From Treponema sp. (GTDB lineage Bacteria; Spirochaetota; Spirochaetia; Treponematales; Breznakiellaceae): a DNA stretch of 32,702 bases. The stretch covers positions 1 through 32,702 of the forward strand of contig WRLP01000028.1 in NCBI GenBank assembly GCA_009777535.1, given 5' to 3'. A model generated the notes under the pieces. It was not told the origin of the DNA, searched no databases, and worked only from the letters and a program-made list of their open reading frames with translations. Positions 6,308-14,754 of this stretch are shown in pieces. The translations under genes were made by a program, and so were the position numbers. The number at the start of each line of letters is the position of its first letter. Position 1 is the first letter of the stretch.

Positions 6308-7062
6308 TACTCTACCCCCAGGTAGGCATCTATAACTTTTTGATTTTTTTGGATTTCTTCCGGTGTTCCTTCGGCGATGGTAATGCCGTAATCAAGCACA
6401 TAGATGCGGGTGCAGATGCCCATTACCACCTGCATGTGATGCTCGATAAGCAATACGCAGATTTTGAACTTATCCCTTACAGAGACGATAAAGTCCATCA
6501 GTTCGTAGGACTCCTGCGGGTTCATTCCCGCGGCGGGTTCGTCCAAAAGAAGTATCTTGGGGCCGGTTGCAAGCGCACGGACAATTTCAAGGCGGCGCTG
6601 CTTGCCGTAGGGCAGCGACACGGCATTGTCATCAGCGTTTTCCAGGAGGCCAACCGAGGAAAGTAATTCCCTGGCAAATTCGCGGGAGCGTTTTTCCTTC
6701 GATAAATAGCCGGGCAGATGCAGGACAGATTCAAAAAGACCGGGCTTTTCACGAAGCCAGCAGGCTACAAGGATATTTTCCAGCACGGTCATTTTACTGA
6801 ACAGCCGGATATTCTGAAATGTCCGGGCAATGCCGGCGGCTGTTATAAGATGGGGTTGTCTGCCGGTAATATTTTTATTTTCCAGATATATTTCCCCGCT
6901 TGTGGGAGTATATTGACCTGTAATCATATTGAAGGCCGTTGTTTTTCCGGCTCCGTTGGGGCCAATGAGCCCTACTATCTCATCGTTTTCAACATTTATT
7001 GAAAAATCGGAAACAGCGGTAAGGCCGCCAAACTGCAGACTGACATGGCTGGTTCGGAGCAT
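6307..7062 (-). CDS. livG: branched-chain amino-acid ABC transporter ATP-binding protein LivG
   Basis: A 251-residue ATPase, partner of LivF. Walker A is GPNGAGKTT, the LivG-typical signature is LPYGKQRRLEIVRAL, and Walker B is KILLLDEPAAGMNP, the last being diagnostic of LivG. GIARTFQNIRLF after the Q-loop is also family-typical. The C-terminus AEGTPEEIQKNQKVIDAYLG is canonical. The start overlaps the livM stop by one base (TGATG). No residue needed for ATP hydrolysis is missing. Confidence 0.95.
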   Translation of the reverse strand: MLRTSHVSLQFGGLTAVSDFSINVENDEIVGLIGPNGAGKTTAFNMITGQYTPTSGEIYLENKNITGRQPHLITAAGIARTFQNIRLFSKMTVLENILVACWLREKPGLFESVLHLPGYLSKEKRSREFARELLSSVGLLENADDNAVSLPYGKQRRLEIVRALATGPKILLLDEPAAGMNPQESYELMDFIVSVRDKFKICVLLIEHHMQVVMGICTRIYVLDYGITIAEGTPEEIQKNQKVIDAYLGVE

Positions 7063-8138
7063 CAGGCTGTCCCCTTCTTCCTGAACCTGGAACCAAACTT
7101 GGAAAAATGTCGCTTAAAATCGAAGAGCATGTCCCATGACAGCTCCCGGTTGCCCATAAGGCCCTGCTGTCTGAAAAGAATGACCAGCAGCAGCAGGATA
7201 CTGAATACAACCATTCTAAGGCCGGGCAGCCCCTGGGTGCGTACAAAAATCAGGTTCAGCGGACCGTCCAGAAAGCGCAGGGCTTCCATAGAAACCGTAA
7301 CAACGATTGCCGCAATAATTGAACCGGAGATACTGCCGACACCGCCGAGTACAACAATGAGCAGTACGTTATATGTAAGTATAAAACCGAATAATCTGGG
7401 ATCTATGGTGCTTATCATGTGCCCCAGCAGGGCTCCTCCGATCCCTGCCATAAAACTGGCAATCGTAAAACTTGTTATTTTTACCCTGGCGACATTTATG
7501 CCCATTGCCTGGGCGGCAATCTCGTTGTCCCTGATTGCCTTGCATGAACGGCCGAAGGCGGAATTAACAAGCGCAACCATAAAGACAACCGAGGCGAAGG
7601 CGAACCCCCATACCACATAAGTTGTCGAATAACGCGGCAGCCCTTTCAGCCCCAGGGGGCCGTTGGTAATTGGCTGCAAATTGGTCATAACGACACGGAT
7701 AATTTCCGAAAAACCCAGGGTGGCAATGGCCAGATAATCGTCCCTGAGCCGCAGGGCGGGGGCTCCGACGAGAAAGCCTGCCAGGGCTGCCACAGAGCCG
7801 GCAATCAGCAGTGCGGGTACAAAGGGAAGATGGATATTCGCAAGAGGCGGAATAATAGGCACCAGGTAGTAATTCATCGCTTTTTGGGCCGGACTCATTG
7901 TTAAAAGCGCACAGGTGTATGCTCCCACCGCCATAAAACCGGCGTGCCCCAGCGAGAATAATCCGGTAAAACCATTTACCAGATTCAGCGACAGGGCCAG
8001 TACGATATAGATGGCGCTTAGGTTGAAAATACGCAAAGGAAAGGGCCCGAAAGTTTTATCCGCCGTAAAAATAAAGGCGAAGATGACAATAACCAAAACA
8101 AGCGTAAGAATGTTTTTCTGTTTATTTACCAAAACCAT
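7062..8138 (-). CDS. livM: branched-chain amino-acid ABC transporter permease LivM
   Basis: A 358-residue inner-membrane permease with about nine hydrophobic segments. Family landmarks are ALSLNLVNGFTGLFSLGHAGFMAVGAY near residues 46-72 and the ATP-subunit coupling loop GRSCKAIRDNEIAAQAMGINV. Near the C-terminus VLGGVGSISGSIIAA follows. The basic tail FKRHFSKFGSRFRKK is cytoplasmic. It starts with ATG 10 nt after livH. LivM and LivH form the transport channel for leucine, isoleucine or valine; the exact substrate cannot be read from sequence. Confidence 0.94.
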   Translation of the reverse strand: MVLVNKQKNILTLVLVIVIFAFIFTADKTFGPFPLRIFNLSAIYIVLALSLNLVNGFTGLFSLGHAGFMAVGAYTCALLTMSPAQKAMNYYLVPIIPPLANIHLPFVPALLIAGSVAALAGFLVGAPALRLRDDYLAIATLGFSEIIRVVMTNLQPITNGPLGLKGLPRYSTTYVVWGFAFASVVFMVALVNSAFGRSCKAIRDNEIAAQAMGINVARVKITSFTIASFMAGIGGALLGHMISTIDPRLFGFILTYNVLLIVVLGGVGSISGSIIAAIVVTVSMEALRFLDGPLNLIFVRTQGLPGLRMVVFSILLLLVILFRQQGLMGNRELSWDMLFDFKRHFSKFGSRFRKKGTA

Positions 8139-8148
8139 CAGGGTAACC

Positions 8149-9045
8149 TTATACCTTCTCGATTTGGTTGCTGCCCAAAAGTCCCGATGGTTTTATCAGA
8201 AGCACAACGATAAGGAGTACAAAGGCGAATGCATCACGGTAGCCGGTAAGTGTGGGCAGGGCGGCTATCAGCATGATTTCGATAAAGCCCAAAAGCAATC
8301 CTCCCAGCACTGCCCCTGTAATATTTCCTATACCGCCGATAACTGCGGCTATAAAACATTTAAGTCCCGGGATCATTCCCATACTGGGGTTAAGCTGGGG
8401 GTATTTAAGGGACCACATTATCCCGCCAATGGCGGCAAGGACCGATCCCGCCCCGAATGTAAATGAAACTATCCTGTTAACATCGACGCCCATGAGCCGC
8501 GCTGCCGGAAGATCGGTAGAAACTGCCCGCATGGCCATGCCGGTCTTTGTTCTGTGTACGATTGCCTGTAATACTATCAGCAGTAATGCGGTAATTACCG
8601 GAATGATCAAGCTGACATTCATTACCGATATTTGACCCATCATTATTACTTTGTTAAAAAGCTGCGGCACCGGGAAAGGTTTGGGTCTGCCGCCAAAAAT
8701 AACGATTGCAAGATTTTGCATCAGGAAAGAAGCCCCGATGGCGCTGATCATTATGGAAATCCTCGGCGAATTGCGCAGAGGCTGGTAAGCCACTCTTTCG
8801 AGGCCGATGCCGAAAATTCCGGTAAGGCCAAGAGCCACGACAAAAGCGGCGTACCAGGGCAGGAAAAAAAGGGAAACAGCGTAAAAAGCGATATAGCTTC
8901 CCAGCATAAAAACTTCGCCGTGGGCAAAGTTTATCAGTCTTAAAATCCCGTAAACCATTGTATAACCAATGGCTATAAGGGCGTACAAGCTCCCCAACGA
9001 CAATGCATTGGTAAGGTGCTGCAAAAAATGACCAAATGATGTCAA
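8149..9045 (-). CDS. livH: branched-chain amino-acid ABC transporter permease LivH
   Basis: A 298-residue permease with about eight membrane segments. Landmarks are GSLYALIAIGYTMVYGILRLINFAHGE (residues 18-44), the coupling loop RTKTGMAMRAVSTDLPAARLMGVDV, and AVIGGIGNITGAVLGGLLLG. The start is TTG at 9045; the upstream sequence AAGGAAAGGGAAACAG supplies the ribosome site and no ATG is available nearby in frame. It lies 30 nt after livK with no terminator between, so it belongs to the same transcript. Confidence 0.94.
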   Translation of the reverse strand: MTSFGHFLQHLTNALSLGSLYALIAIGYTMVYGILRLINFAHGEVFMLGSYIAFYAVSLFFLPWYAAFVVALGLTGIFGIGLERVAYQPLRNSPRISIMISAIGASFLMQNLAIVIFGGRPKPFPVPQLFNKVIMMGQISVMNVSLIIPVITALLLIVLQAIVHRTKTGMAMRAVSTDLPAARLMGVDVNRIVSFTFGAGSVLAAIGGIMWSLKYPQLNPSMGMIPGLKCFIAAVIGGIGNITGAVLGGLLLGFIEIMLIAALPTLTGYRDAFAFVLLIVVLLIKPSGLLGSNQIEKV

Positions 9046-9075
9046 ACTGTTTCCCTTTCCTTTTTACAAAAGTCC

Positions 9076-10233
9076 TTACGGGTTGACAATTGTCCTAAAC
9101 ACAAATCTGCCGCCTTCTACGCTCTTGATATAAGCGCTCTTGGTTGCATCTCCATTGTGGTCAAGGGTTGTGGTGCCTGTAGCTCCAACAAAATCTGCGG
9201 TTTGGGCAATGGCAGCGCGAATCCTGTCGGGTTCGATTGAACCGGCGCGCTTGATTGCGTCCAGGGCGACCAGATAGCCGTCATAACCAAGAGCGGTTAC
9301 AGCGGCAGGTTCCTTGGTATACCTTTTGGCATACTCGTTAAGGAAGGTCTGCGCCTGGGGAGTACCGGCGAATTCGGCGGCAAAGAATGTTGAGAAGGCA
9401 GCCCCTTCAACACGATCTACGCCCACTTCGATGAATTCGGGTGTTTCCCAGGTGTCGCCGCCGATAAACGGCGTATTGATACCAAGTTCCCTGCCCTGTT
9501 TGATTACAAGGGCCGACTCGGTAAAGTTACCCGGTGCGAAGATAACGTCCGGATTCAGGTTTCGGATAGTGGTCAACTGGGCGCTGAAATCCTGGTCGCC
9601 GGTGTTGTAGCTGACTGTGGAAAGGACCGCATTGGGATTTCCTGTAAGCCGCACAAAATTCTCGGAGAAGAACTTCGCCAATCCAACCGAATAGTCGTTT
9701 GTTATTTCCTGTACGATTACGGCAGTCCTGGCACGCAGCTCATTGTATGCGTAGGCAGCCATTACTGTTCCCTGGAAATCGTCCAGGAAGCAAACCCTGA
9801 AGTACCAGTCGTTTCCGAGAGTTACCAGGGGGTTGGTGCATGAAAGTCCGATTGCGGGAACCTTATCCCTGCTGACTTCGCCGCCGGCCATGGAAAGCCC
9901 GGAGCCCCATGAGCCGAGGATCACATTTACCCTGTCCTGGTCGACAAGCCGCTGCACTGCATTGGCTGCTTCGATCCTGTCGGACCTGTTATCTGCGATT
10001 ACCAGTTCTACCCTGTAGGTTTTTCCGCCTACTTCTACCGTTGGGTTCAACTCGTGAGCCATTCTGATCCCTTCAACTTCCAGGGCTCCGCCGGCGGCGT
10101 TGGCGCCTGTCAGGGGCTCAAAAACTCCGATTTTAATCACATCGTCAGCAGCTTTCTTCTGACATCCGCCAAGTGCCAAAACCAGTGTTACTGTAAGCAG
10201 TACCAGGCTGGCAATTTTTAATGCTCTTTTCAC
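9076..10233 (-). CDS. livK: branched-chain amino-acid ABC transporter substrate-binding lipoprotein
   Basis: A 385-residue lipoprotein that captures the substrate outside the inner membrane and delivers it to LivHM. A basic start, a hydrophobic stretch and the lipobox LGGC (lipidated Cys24) form a type II signal. The periplasmic-binding fold starts at IKIGVFEPLTGANAAGG, followed by VNVILGSWGSG and GLSCTNPLVT, typical of type I Leu/Ile/Val-binding proteins. I chose GTG at 10233 because GAGGAGGAATTT lies directly before it; the longer ATG at 10275 would put 14 non-signal residues ahead of the signal peptide and overlap the promoter region. Related proteins also bind amides or urea, so the ligand is open. 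Confidence 0.92.
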   Translation of the reverse strand: MKRALKIASLVLLTVTLVLALGGCQKKAADDVIKIGVFEPLTGANAAGGALEVEGIRMAHELNPTVEVGGKTYRVELVIADNRSDRIEAANAVQRLVDQDRVNVILGSWGSGLSMAGGEVSRDKVPAIGLSCTNPLVTLGNDWYFRVCFLDDFQGTVMAAYAYNELRARTAVIVQEITNDYSVGLAKFFSENFVRLTGNPNAVLSTVSYNTGDQDFSAQLTTIRNLNPDVIFAPGNFTESALVIKQGRELGINTPFIGGDTWETPEFIEVGVDRVEGAAFSTFFAAEFAGTPQAQTFLNEYAKRYTKEPAAVTALGYDGYLVALDAIKRAGSIEPDRIRAAIAQTADFVGATGTTTLDHNGDATKSAYIKSVEGGRFVFRTIVNP

Positions 10234-10263
10234 AAATTCCTCCTCAAAATTCCAATAATTTGG

Positions 10264-10292
10264 TTTATATATCATGTACGATTATGGGTCAA
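10264..10292 (-). promoter_or_regulatory. sigma-70 promoter of the liv operon
   Basis: On the minus strand TTGACC (10292-10287) and TATAAA (10269-10264) are 17 bp apart. Transcription would start near 10257, leaving a leader of about 24 nt with the GAGGAGG ribosome site. No riboswitch-sized leader is possible. Confidence 0.75.
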
Positions 10293-10326
10293 AATGCAAG
10301 CAGGTAATGGTGTTTTTGATCGCTCG

Positions 10327-10355
10327 TTGACAGCCCTGCGGCTTGCGGGTACATT
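10327..10355 (+). promoter_or_regulatory. sigma-70 promoter of murA (leaderless geometry)
   Basis: TTGACA (10327-10332) and TACATT (10350-10355) are separated by exactly 17 bp. The -10 box ends only 6 nt before the murA ATG, so transcription should begin at or next to the start codon. No Shine-Dalgarno sequence precedes the ATG. Confidence 0.75.
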
Positions 10356-10361
10356 CTTGAT

Positions 10362-11642
10362 ATGAGCAGTTACCTGATCAATGGAGGAGTGCCGCTGAAC
10401 GGTACAATCAAGGTCAGCGGTAATAAAAACGCCGCCCTTCCCTGCATTGCCGCGGCGCTTTTAACCGATGAACCCGTAATACTCAGAAATATTCCCGATA
10501 TAGAAGATGTTCAGGTAATGCTTGATGTTTACAGAGCGCTTGGAGGGGAAGTTGAAAAGCCGGAAAATAATACGTGGCATCTGATACTTCGTAATATCAA
10601 GTCTCCGGAAATACCTGAAGAGCAGGCGAAAAAAATAAGGGCTTCCATACTTTTTGCCGGGCCCTTGCTTGCAAGAACGGGAAGGGCAGTGCTGCCTCCT
10701 CCCGGAGGGGATGTTATCGGCAGGCGCAGACTGGACACCCACTTTCTGGTGCTGACCGAGCTGGGCGCGAAAGTTAAAACCAACGATGAATTTACCTTTA
10801 CTGCAAAAACCCTGCAGGGTGCGGATATTTTTCTTGATGAAGCTTCGGTTACAGGCACCGAAAACGCAATAATGGCGGCAGTCCTTGCCAGGGGTAAAAC
10901 CATTCTTACAAATGCAGCAAGCGAGCCCCATGTGCAGGATCTTTGCCGGATGCTGGTTTTGATGGGTGCGCAGATAGAAGGGATAGGTTCCAATATACTA
11001 ACCATTACCGGGGTTGAAAAACTTTCCGGATGCGATTTTACAATCGGTGCGGACTTTATGGAAGTCGGCTCTTTTATCGGTCTTGCCGCTGTAACAGGGG
11101 GAGACCTCCATATCGAAGGCGCCCAGCCGCAGGATCTGCGGCCGGCAAAAATCGCATTCGGCAAACTGGGAATTTACTGGGCGCATGAAGGATCCGTTAT
11201 TCATGTGCCGAAAAATCAGTCCATGGAAGTTAACTGCGATCTTGGCGGAATGATTCCCAAAATAGACGACGCTCCCTGGCCGGGTTTTCCGCCCGATCTT
11301 ATCAGCATAATAATTGTTGTCGCCACACAGATAAAGGGAACTGTTTTAATTCACGAAAAGATGTACGAGTCGCGCATGTTTTTTGTTGACAAACTGATCG
11401 CCATGGGCGCGCGCATTGTGTTATGCGATCCGCACCGCGCCGTTATTACCGGCCCGTCGAAACTTCAGGGCTCGGAGCTGATCAGCCCCGACGTGCGCGC
11501 CGGCATGGCCATGATTATAGCGGCCATGTGCGCCGAGGGCGGCAGCGTTATCCGCAATGTTTACCAGGTTGAGCGCGGCTATGAAAACCTGGTCGAGCGC
11601 CTTTCTGCCCTCGGCGCAAGGATTATGCGTAAAGAACAATGA
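10362..11642 (+). CDS. murA: UDP-N-acetylglucosamine 1-carboxyvinyltransferase MurA, Cys to Asp form
   Basis: A 426-residue enzyme for the first committed step of peptidoglycan synthesis: transfer of enolpyruvate from PEP to UDP-GlcNAc. The N-terminus [14 protein letters not shown] is canonical and fixes the start. The catalytic loop reads [15 protein letters not shown], with Asp117 where most MurA enzymes have the fosfomycin-reactive cysteine. Asp at this place is known in Mycobacterium, Chlamydia and Borrelia enzymes, which stay active and resist fosfomycin. The conserved [13 protein letters not shown] segment near residues 378-390 is present. No ribosome site precedes the ATG; the promoter predicts a leaderless message. 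It overlaps the next gene by 4 nt. Confidence 0.96.
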   Translation: MSSYLINGGVPLNGTIKVSGNKNAALPCIAAALLTDEPVILRNIPDIEDVQVMLDVYRALGGEVEKPENNTWHLILRNIKSPEIPEEQAKKIRASILFAGPLLARTGRAVLPPPGGDVIGRRRLDTHFLVLTELGAKVKTNDEFTFTAKTLQGADIFLDEASVTGTENAIMAAVLARGKTILTNAASEPHVQDLCRMLVLMGAQIEGIGSNILTITGVEKLSGCDFTIGADFMEVGSFIGLAAVTGGDLHIEGAQPQDLRPAKIAFGKLGIYWAHEGSVIHVPKNQSMEVNCDLGGMIPKIDDAPWPGFPPDLISIIIVVATQIKGTVLIHEKMYESRMFFVDKLIAMGARIVLCDPHRAVITGPSKLQGSELISPDVRAGMAMIIAAMCAEGGSVIRNVYQVERGYENLVERLSALGARIMRKEQ

Positions 11643-12103
11643 AAAACGTATTTTTCTACGATTACCCGCTATGCTCGCTGGGCATTGCCGAAGAGGACGG
11701 CGCCATTTGCCGGGTCTTCTTCGGGAAGGGAAGGCCGGCAGGGTTCGCCCTGGCCGAGACTCCCCTGATAAAAAAAGCCTCTGCGCAGCTTGCAGAATAT
11801 TTTGACGGTAAAAGAAAAACCTTTAAGCTGCCGCTTGTTCTGCACGGCACGGAATTTCAGCGCGCCGTCTGGAATGCCCTGCAGAATATCCCCTGCGGCC
11901 AGACGCGCAGCTACGGTGAAATTGCCGCCGCGGCCGGTAACCCGAAAGCATGCAGGGCGGCCGGCATGGCGAATAACCGCAATCCAATTGTAATAATAAT
12001 TCCCTGCCACCGTGTAATCGGGCGCGACGGAAGCCTGACAGGCTTTGGCGGTGGCCTGGAGCTGAAGAGGCAGCTGCTGGAACTGGAAAAGAGAATGGGG
12101 TGA
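11639..12103 (+). CDS. ogt: methylated-DNA--protein-cysteine methyltransferase
   Basis: A 154-residue suicide repair protein that moves alkyl groups from O6-alkylguanine to its own cysteine. The active site is [12 protein letters not shown] with Cys123. The DNA-binding helix-turn-helix lies in [24 protein letters not shown] (about residues 73-96), with [17 protein letters not shown] following. The N-terminal part is short, as in Ogt/single-domain enzymes. The ATG overlaps the murA stop by 4 nt (ATGA), so translation is coupled. The functional link to MurA is not obvious. Confidence 0.93.
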   Translation: MKNVFFYDYPLCSLGIAEEDGAICRVFFGKGRPAGFALAETPLIKKASAQLAEYFDGKRKTFKLPLVLHGTEFQRAVWNALQNIPCGQTRSYGEIAAAAGNPKACRAAGMANNRNPIVIIIPCHRVIGRDGSLTGFGGGLELKRQLLELEKRMG

Positions 12104-12137
12104 ATTTTGTTCATCTTTCTCAACTGAAGCAAGTCCC

Positions 12138-12166
12138 TTGAAATTTTTCCCATTTAGTGATATTTT
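12138..12166 (+). promoter_or_regulatory. sigma-70-type promoter of oppABCDF
   Basis: TTGAAA (12138-12143) and TATTTT (12161-12166) lie 17 bp apart, in the gap between the alkyltransferase gene and oppA. Transcription would start near 12173, about 33 nt before the oppA ATG. Confidence 0.6.
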
Positions 12167-12205
12167 TGTTGAAATTATATCTTGTTTATTAATGGAGGTA
12201 CACAA

Positions 12206-13798
12206 ATGAAAAAAGGAATCGGAATCGCATTATTGCTGCTTTTCGCGGTAAGTGCGCTCTTTACCGGCTGCAGAAGGGGCAGCCCCGGAACAACAGGCTC
12301 CGCCGCAACGGAAATGGTCATAAATAACGGGACAAACATTCAGTCTCTTGACCCGACCCAGATTACCGGCGTCCCTGAGCATCGTATTTATATGGCCCTT
12401 TTTGAAGGCCTTGTAACATACGACCTCGATGCCAATGTTATTCCCGGCGTAGCTGAAAGCTGGACTTATAACAGCGACCGCACGGTCATAACATTTAATC
12501 TCCGTCAGGGGATTACCTGGAGCGACGGCACCGCAATAACCGCCGGGCAAATCGTGGATTCGTGGCTGCATCATCTTGATCCGGCTACGGCATCGGAATA
12601 CGCCTATATGATAGGCTATGTGGTTAAGGGCGCCGAGGAGTACAACAGCGGAACCGGAAGCCCCGATGATGTGGCAATACGCGCTGTAGATGACAGAACT
12701 TTCGAAGTAACCCTGATTGGGCCTACTCCCTACGCTGTCGACATGATGGCGCATTATGCATTCAGCCCGCTGCCCATGCATGTTATCCAAAGTCACGGAA
12801 CTGCCTGGACACGGCCGGAAAATTTCGCCGGCAACGGGCCTTTTGTTCTGTCTGAATATGTTCCCAACAATAGAATCGTTGTGGTTCCCAATACAGCATA
12901 CTGGAACAGGGCAAATGTTCACCTTACAAAGATCACCTTCCTCCCGATTGAGGATCTGAATACATCGTATAACGCATTCCTCGGCGGTGAAATTGACTGG
13001 GATACAGATGTGCCGCTGGCAAGGATCGACGAAGTTAAACTGCATAAGGATTATCAGGTTGCTCCCCAGGTAGGCACCTATTACCTTCTTGTCAACAACA
13101 GGAACCATCCCGCATTAGCGGACTCCCGTGTACGCAGGGCCCTGTCTATGGCCATCGACCGCGATGAACTGATAAACAATGTTGTGAAAGGCGGACAGAT
13201 TCCTGCATTGTCGCTGGTTCCTCCGATGGGCGATTATGCGCCAGCGGCAGGAAACGGTTTTAATGTTACCGAGGCGAAAAGGCTTCTTGCGGAGGCCGGA
13301 TATCCGGACGGACATGGGCTCCCCGCGTTTGAGTATATATACAATACCCTGGATACTCACAGGATAATCGGTGAGTACATTCAGCAGGCATGGAGGAATA
13401 ATCTTGGGGTTAATATTCAGCTCCAGAACATGGAATGGGCAAGCTATCTGGATTACAGAAGCACAGGCCAATTCCAGATAGCCAGAGCGGGGTGGGTCTC
13501 GGACTACATGGATCCGCAGGATCTGCTTAATCTTCTTGTTTCAGACAGCGGCAACAACGACGGTAAATACAGCGATGCTGAATACGATCGCATAGCGCGC
13601 CGGACCGGAGTTATAGACAACAGTCCCGAACGGACAGGGCTTATGCGCCAGGCGGAAGATATCGGCATTACCCGTGATCAGGCTGTAATTCCAATTTATT
13701 TCTATGTTTCGCAGAGCATGATCAACCTTGATATATGGGAGGGCTGGCACAAGAATCCCATGGACGCTCACACTTACGTCGGCTTAAGAAGAAGATAA
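12206..13798 (+). CDS. oppA: oligopeptide ABC transporter substrate-binding lipoprotein OppA
   Basis: A 530-residue SBP family 5 lipoprotein that binds peptides outside the membrane. The signal peptide ends in the lipobox LFTGC with lipidated Cys22. The family start NNGTNIQSLDPTQITG and the hallmark FEGLVTYDLDANVIPGVAESW (about residues 63-83) are present. YNAFLGGEIDW and RRALSMAIDRDELINNV are also typical. The ATG at 12206 follows GGAGGTACACAA; an ATG eight codons earlier has no ribosome site and would spoil the signal peptide. First gene of a five-gene operon. Whether peptides or other ligands such as nickel or sugars are bound cannot be told for certain. Confidence 0.93.
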   Translation: MKKGIGIALLLLFAVSALFTGCRRGSPGTTGSAATEMVINNGTNIQSLDPTQITGVPEHRIYMALFEGLVTYDLDANVIPGVAESWTYNSDRTVITFNLRQGITWSDGTAITAGQIVDSWLHHLDPATASEYAYMIGYVVKGAEEYNSGTGSPDDVAIRAVDDRTFEVTLIGPTPYAVDMMAHYAFSPLPMHVIQSHGTAWTRPENFAGNGPFVLSEYVPNNRIVVVPNTAYWNRANVHLTKITFLPIEDLNTSYNAFLGGEIDWDTDVPLARIDEVKLHKDYQVAPQVGTYYLLVNNRNHPALADSRVRRALSMAIDRDELINNVVKGGQIPALSLVPPMGDYAPAAGNGFNVTEAKRLLAEAGYPDGHGLPAFEYIYNTLDTHRIIGEYIQQAWRNNLGVNIQLQNMEWASYLDYRSTGQFQIARAGWVSDYMDPQDLLNLLVSDSGNNDGKYSDAEYDRIARRTGVIDNSPERTGLMRQAEDIGITRDQAVIPIYFYVSQSMINLDIWEGWHKNPMDAHTYVGLRRR

Positions 13799-13811
13799 CA
13801 GGGGGGCCCTT

Positions 13812-14741
13812 GTGGGACGCTTTGTATTAAGAAGATCCATAAGTATTATTCCGACGGTGTTCATAATAATTACTCTTGGGTTTTTCATAATACGGGCAGC
13901 TCCGGGAGGGCCGTTCTCAAGGGAAAAGGCGGTTACGCCGGCGGTAATGGCGAATTTAATGGCCAAGTACCACATGGACGAACCGCTTGTAAAACAATAT
14001 TTCCGTTTTTTGGGAGGGGTGTTAAAGGGAGACCTTGGCCCCTCCTTTACCAACAAAGATTTTTCCGTAAACGAGCTGATCGCTGCAGGCCTTCCCAACT
14101 CAATCATTCTTGGTACTACTGCCATCAGCATTGCCGTAATATTGGGCGTAACGGCAGGGATCATTTCGGCATTAAGGCAGAACTCCGCCGTTGATTACAC
14201 TGTTATGTCGGTGGCTGTTACCGGCATTTCGGTTCCGACTTTTGTAATCGGGCCTGTGCTTATGCTCGCATTTGCCGTAACGCTGAAATGGCTTCCGACT
14301 TCGGGCTGGATAGACAGCCGCCATGGCCTTAAAACACTGATCCTTCCTGTTGCCACTCTTACCCTGGCGCAGTTTGCGTATATAGCCCGCCTTACACGGG
14401 CAAGCATGCTGGAGGTTCTGCGATCGGATTATGTAAGGGCTGCCCGCGCCAAGGGGCTTTCTATGCCTGTGATCATTTTTAAGCATGCGCTTAAGGGAGC
14501 CTGCCTTCCGGTAGTAAGTTATCTGGGGCCGGCAATGGCGGAACTTATCACAGGCTCCGTAGTTGTAGAAAGAATCTTTGCAATACCGGGCCTAGGAATG
14601 CATTTTGTCCGCTCTGCCGCGAACCGTGATTATACGATGATCATGGGGACAATAATAGTATATTCAGTAATACTGATAGCACTGAACTTTATTGTGGATA
14701 TTGCATACGGGTTTTTGGATCCCCGTATTTCATATAAATAG
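13812..14741 (+). CDS. oppB: oligopeptide ABC transporter permease OppB
   Basis: A 309-residue inner-membrane permease with six hydrophobic segments. The N-terminus FVLRRSISIIPTVFIIITLGFFIIRAAPG is typical of OppB/DppB. The coupling motif EVLRSDYVRAARAKGLS (about residues 200-216) would contact OppD/OppF. The C-terminus YGFLDPRISYK is the usual ending. The start is GTG at 13812, 13 nt after the oppA stop, with a G-rich ribosome site (GGGGGG) just upstream. Complete, of ordinary length. Confidence 0.93.
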   Translation: MGRFVLRRSISIIPTVFIIITLGFFIIRAAPGGPFSREKAVTPAVMANLMAKYHMDEPLVKQYFRFLGGVLKGDLGPSFTNKDFSVNELIAAGLPNSIILGTTAISIAVILGVTAGIISALRQNSAVDYTVMSVAVTGISVPTFVIGPVLMLAFAVTLKWLPTSGWIDSRHGLKTLILPVATLTLAQFAYIARLTRASMLEVLRSDYVRAARAKGLSMPVIIFKHALKGACLPVVSYLGPAMAELITGSVVVERIFAIPGLGMHFVRSAANRDYTMIMGTIIVYSVILIALNFIVDIAYGFLDPRISYK

Positions 14742-14754
14742 GGCGTGGTATACA

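Noticed and set aside
10234-10361. Riboswitch upstream of livK
   Set aside because: The predicted leader is only about 24 nt, too short for any known ligand-binding RNA.
12230-13108. Long open frame antisense to oppA
   Set aside because: It lies wholly inside a well-supported OppA gene and has no start signal or domain.
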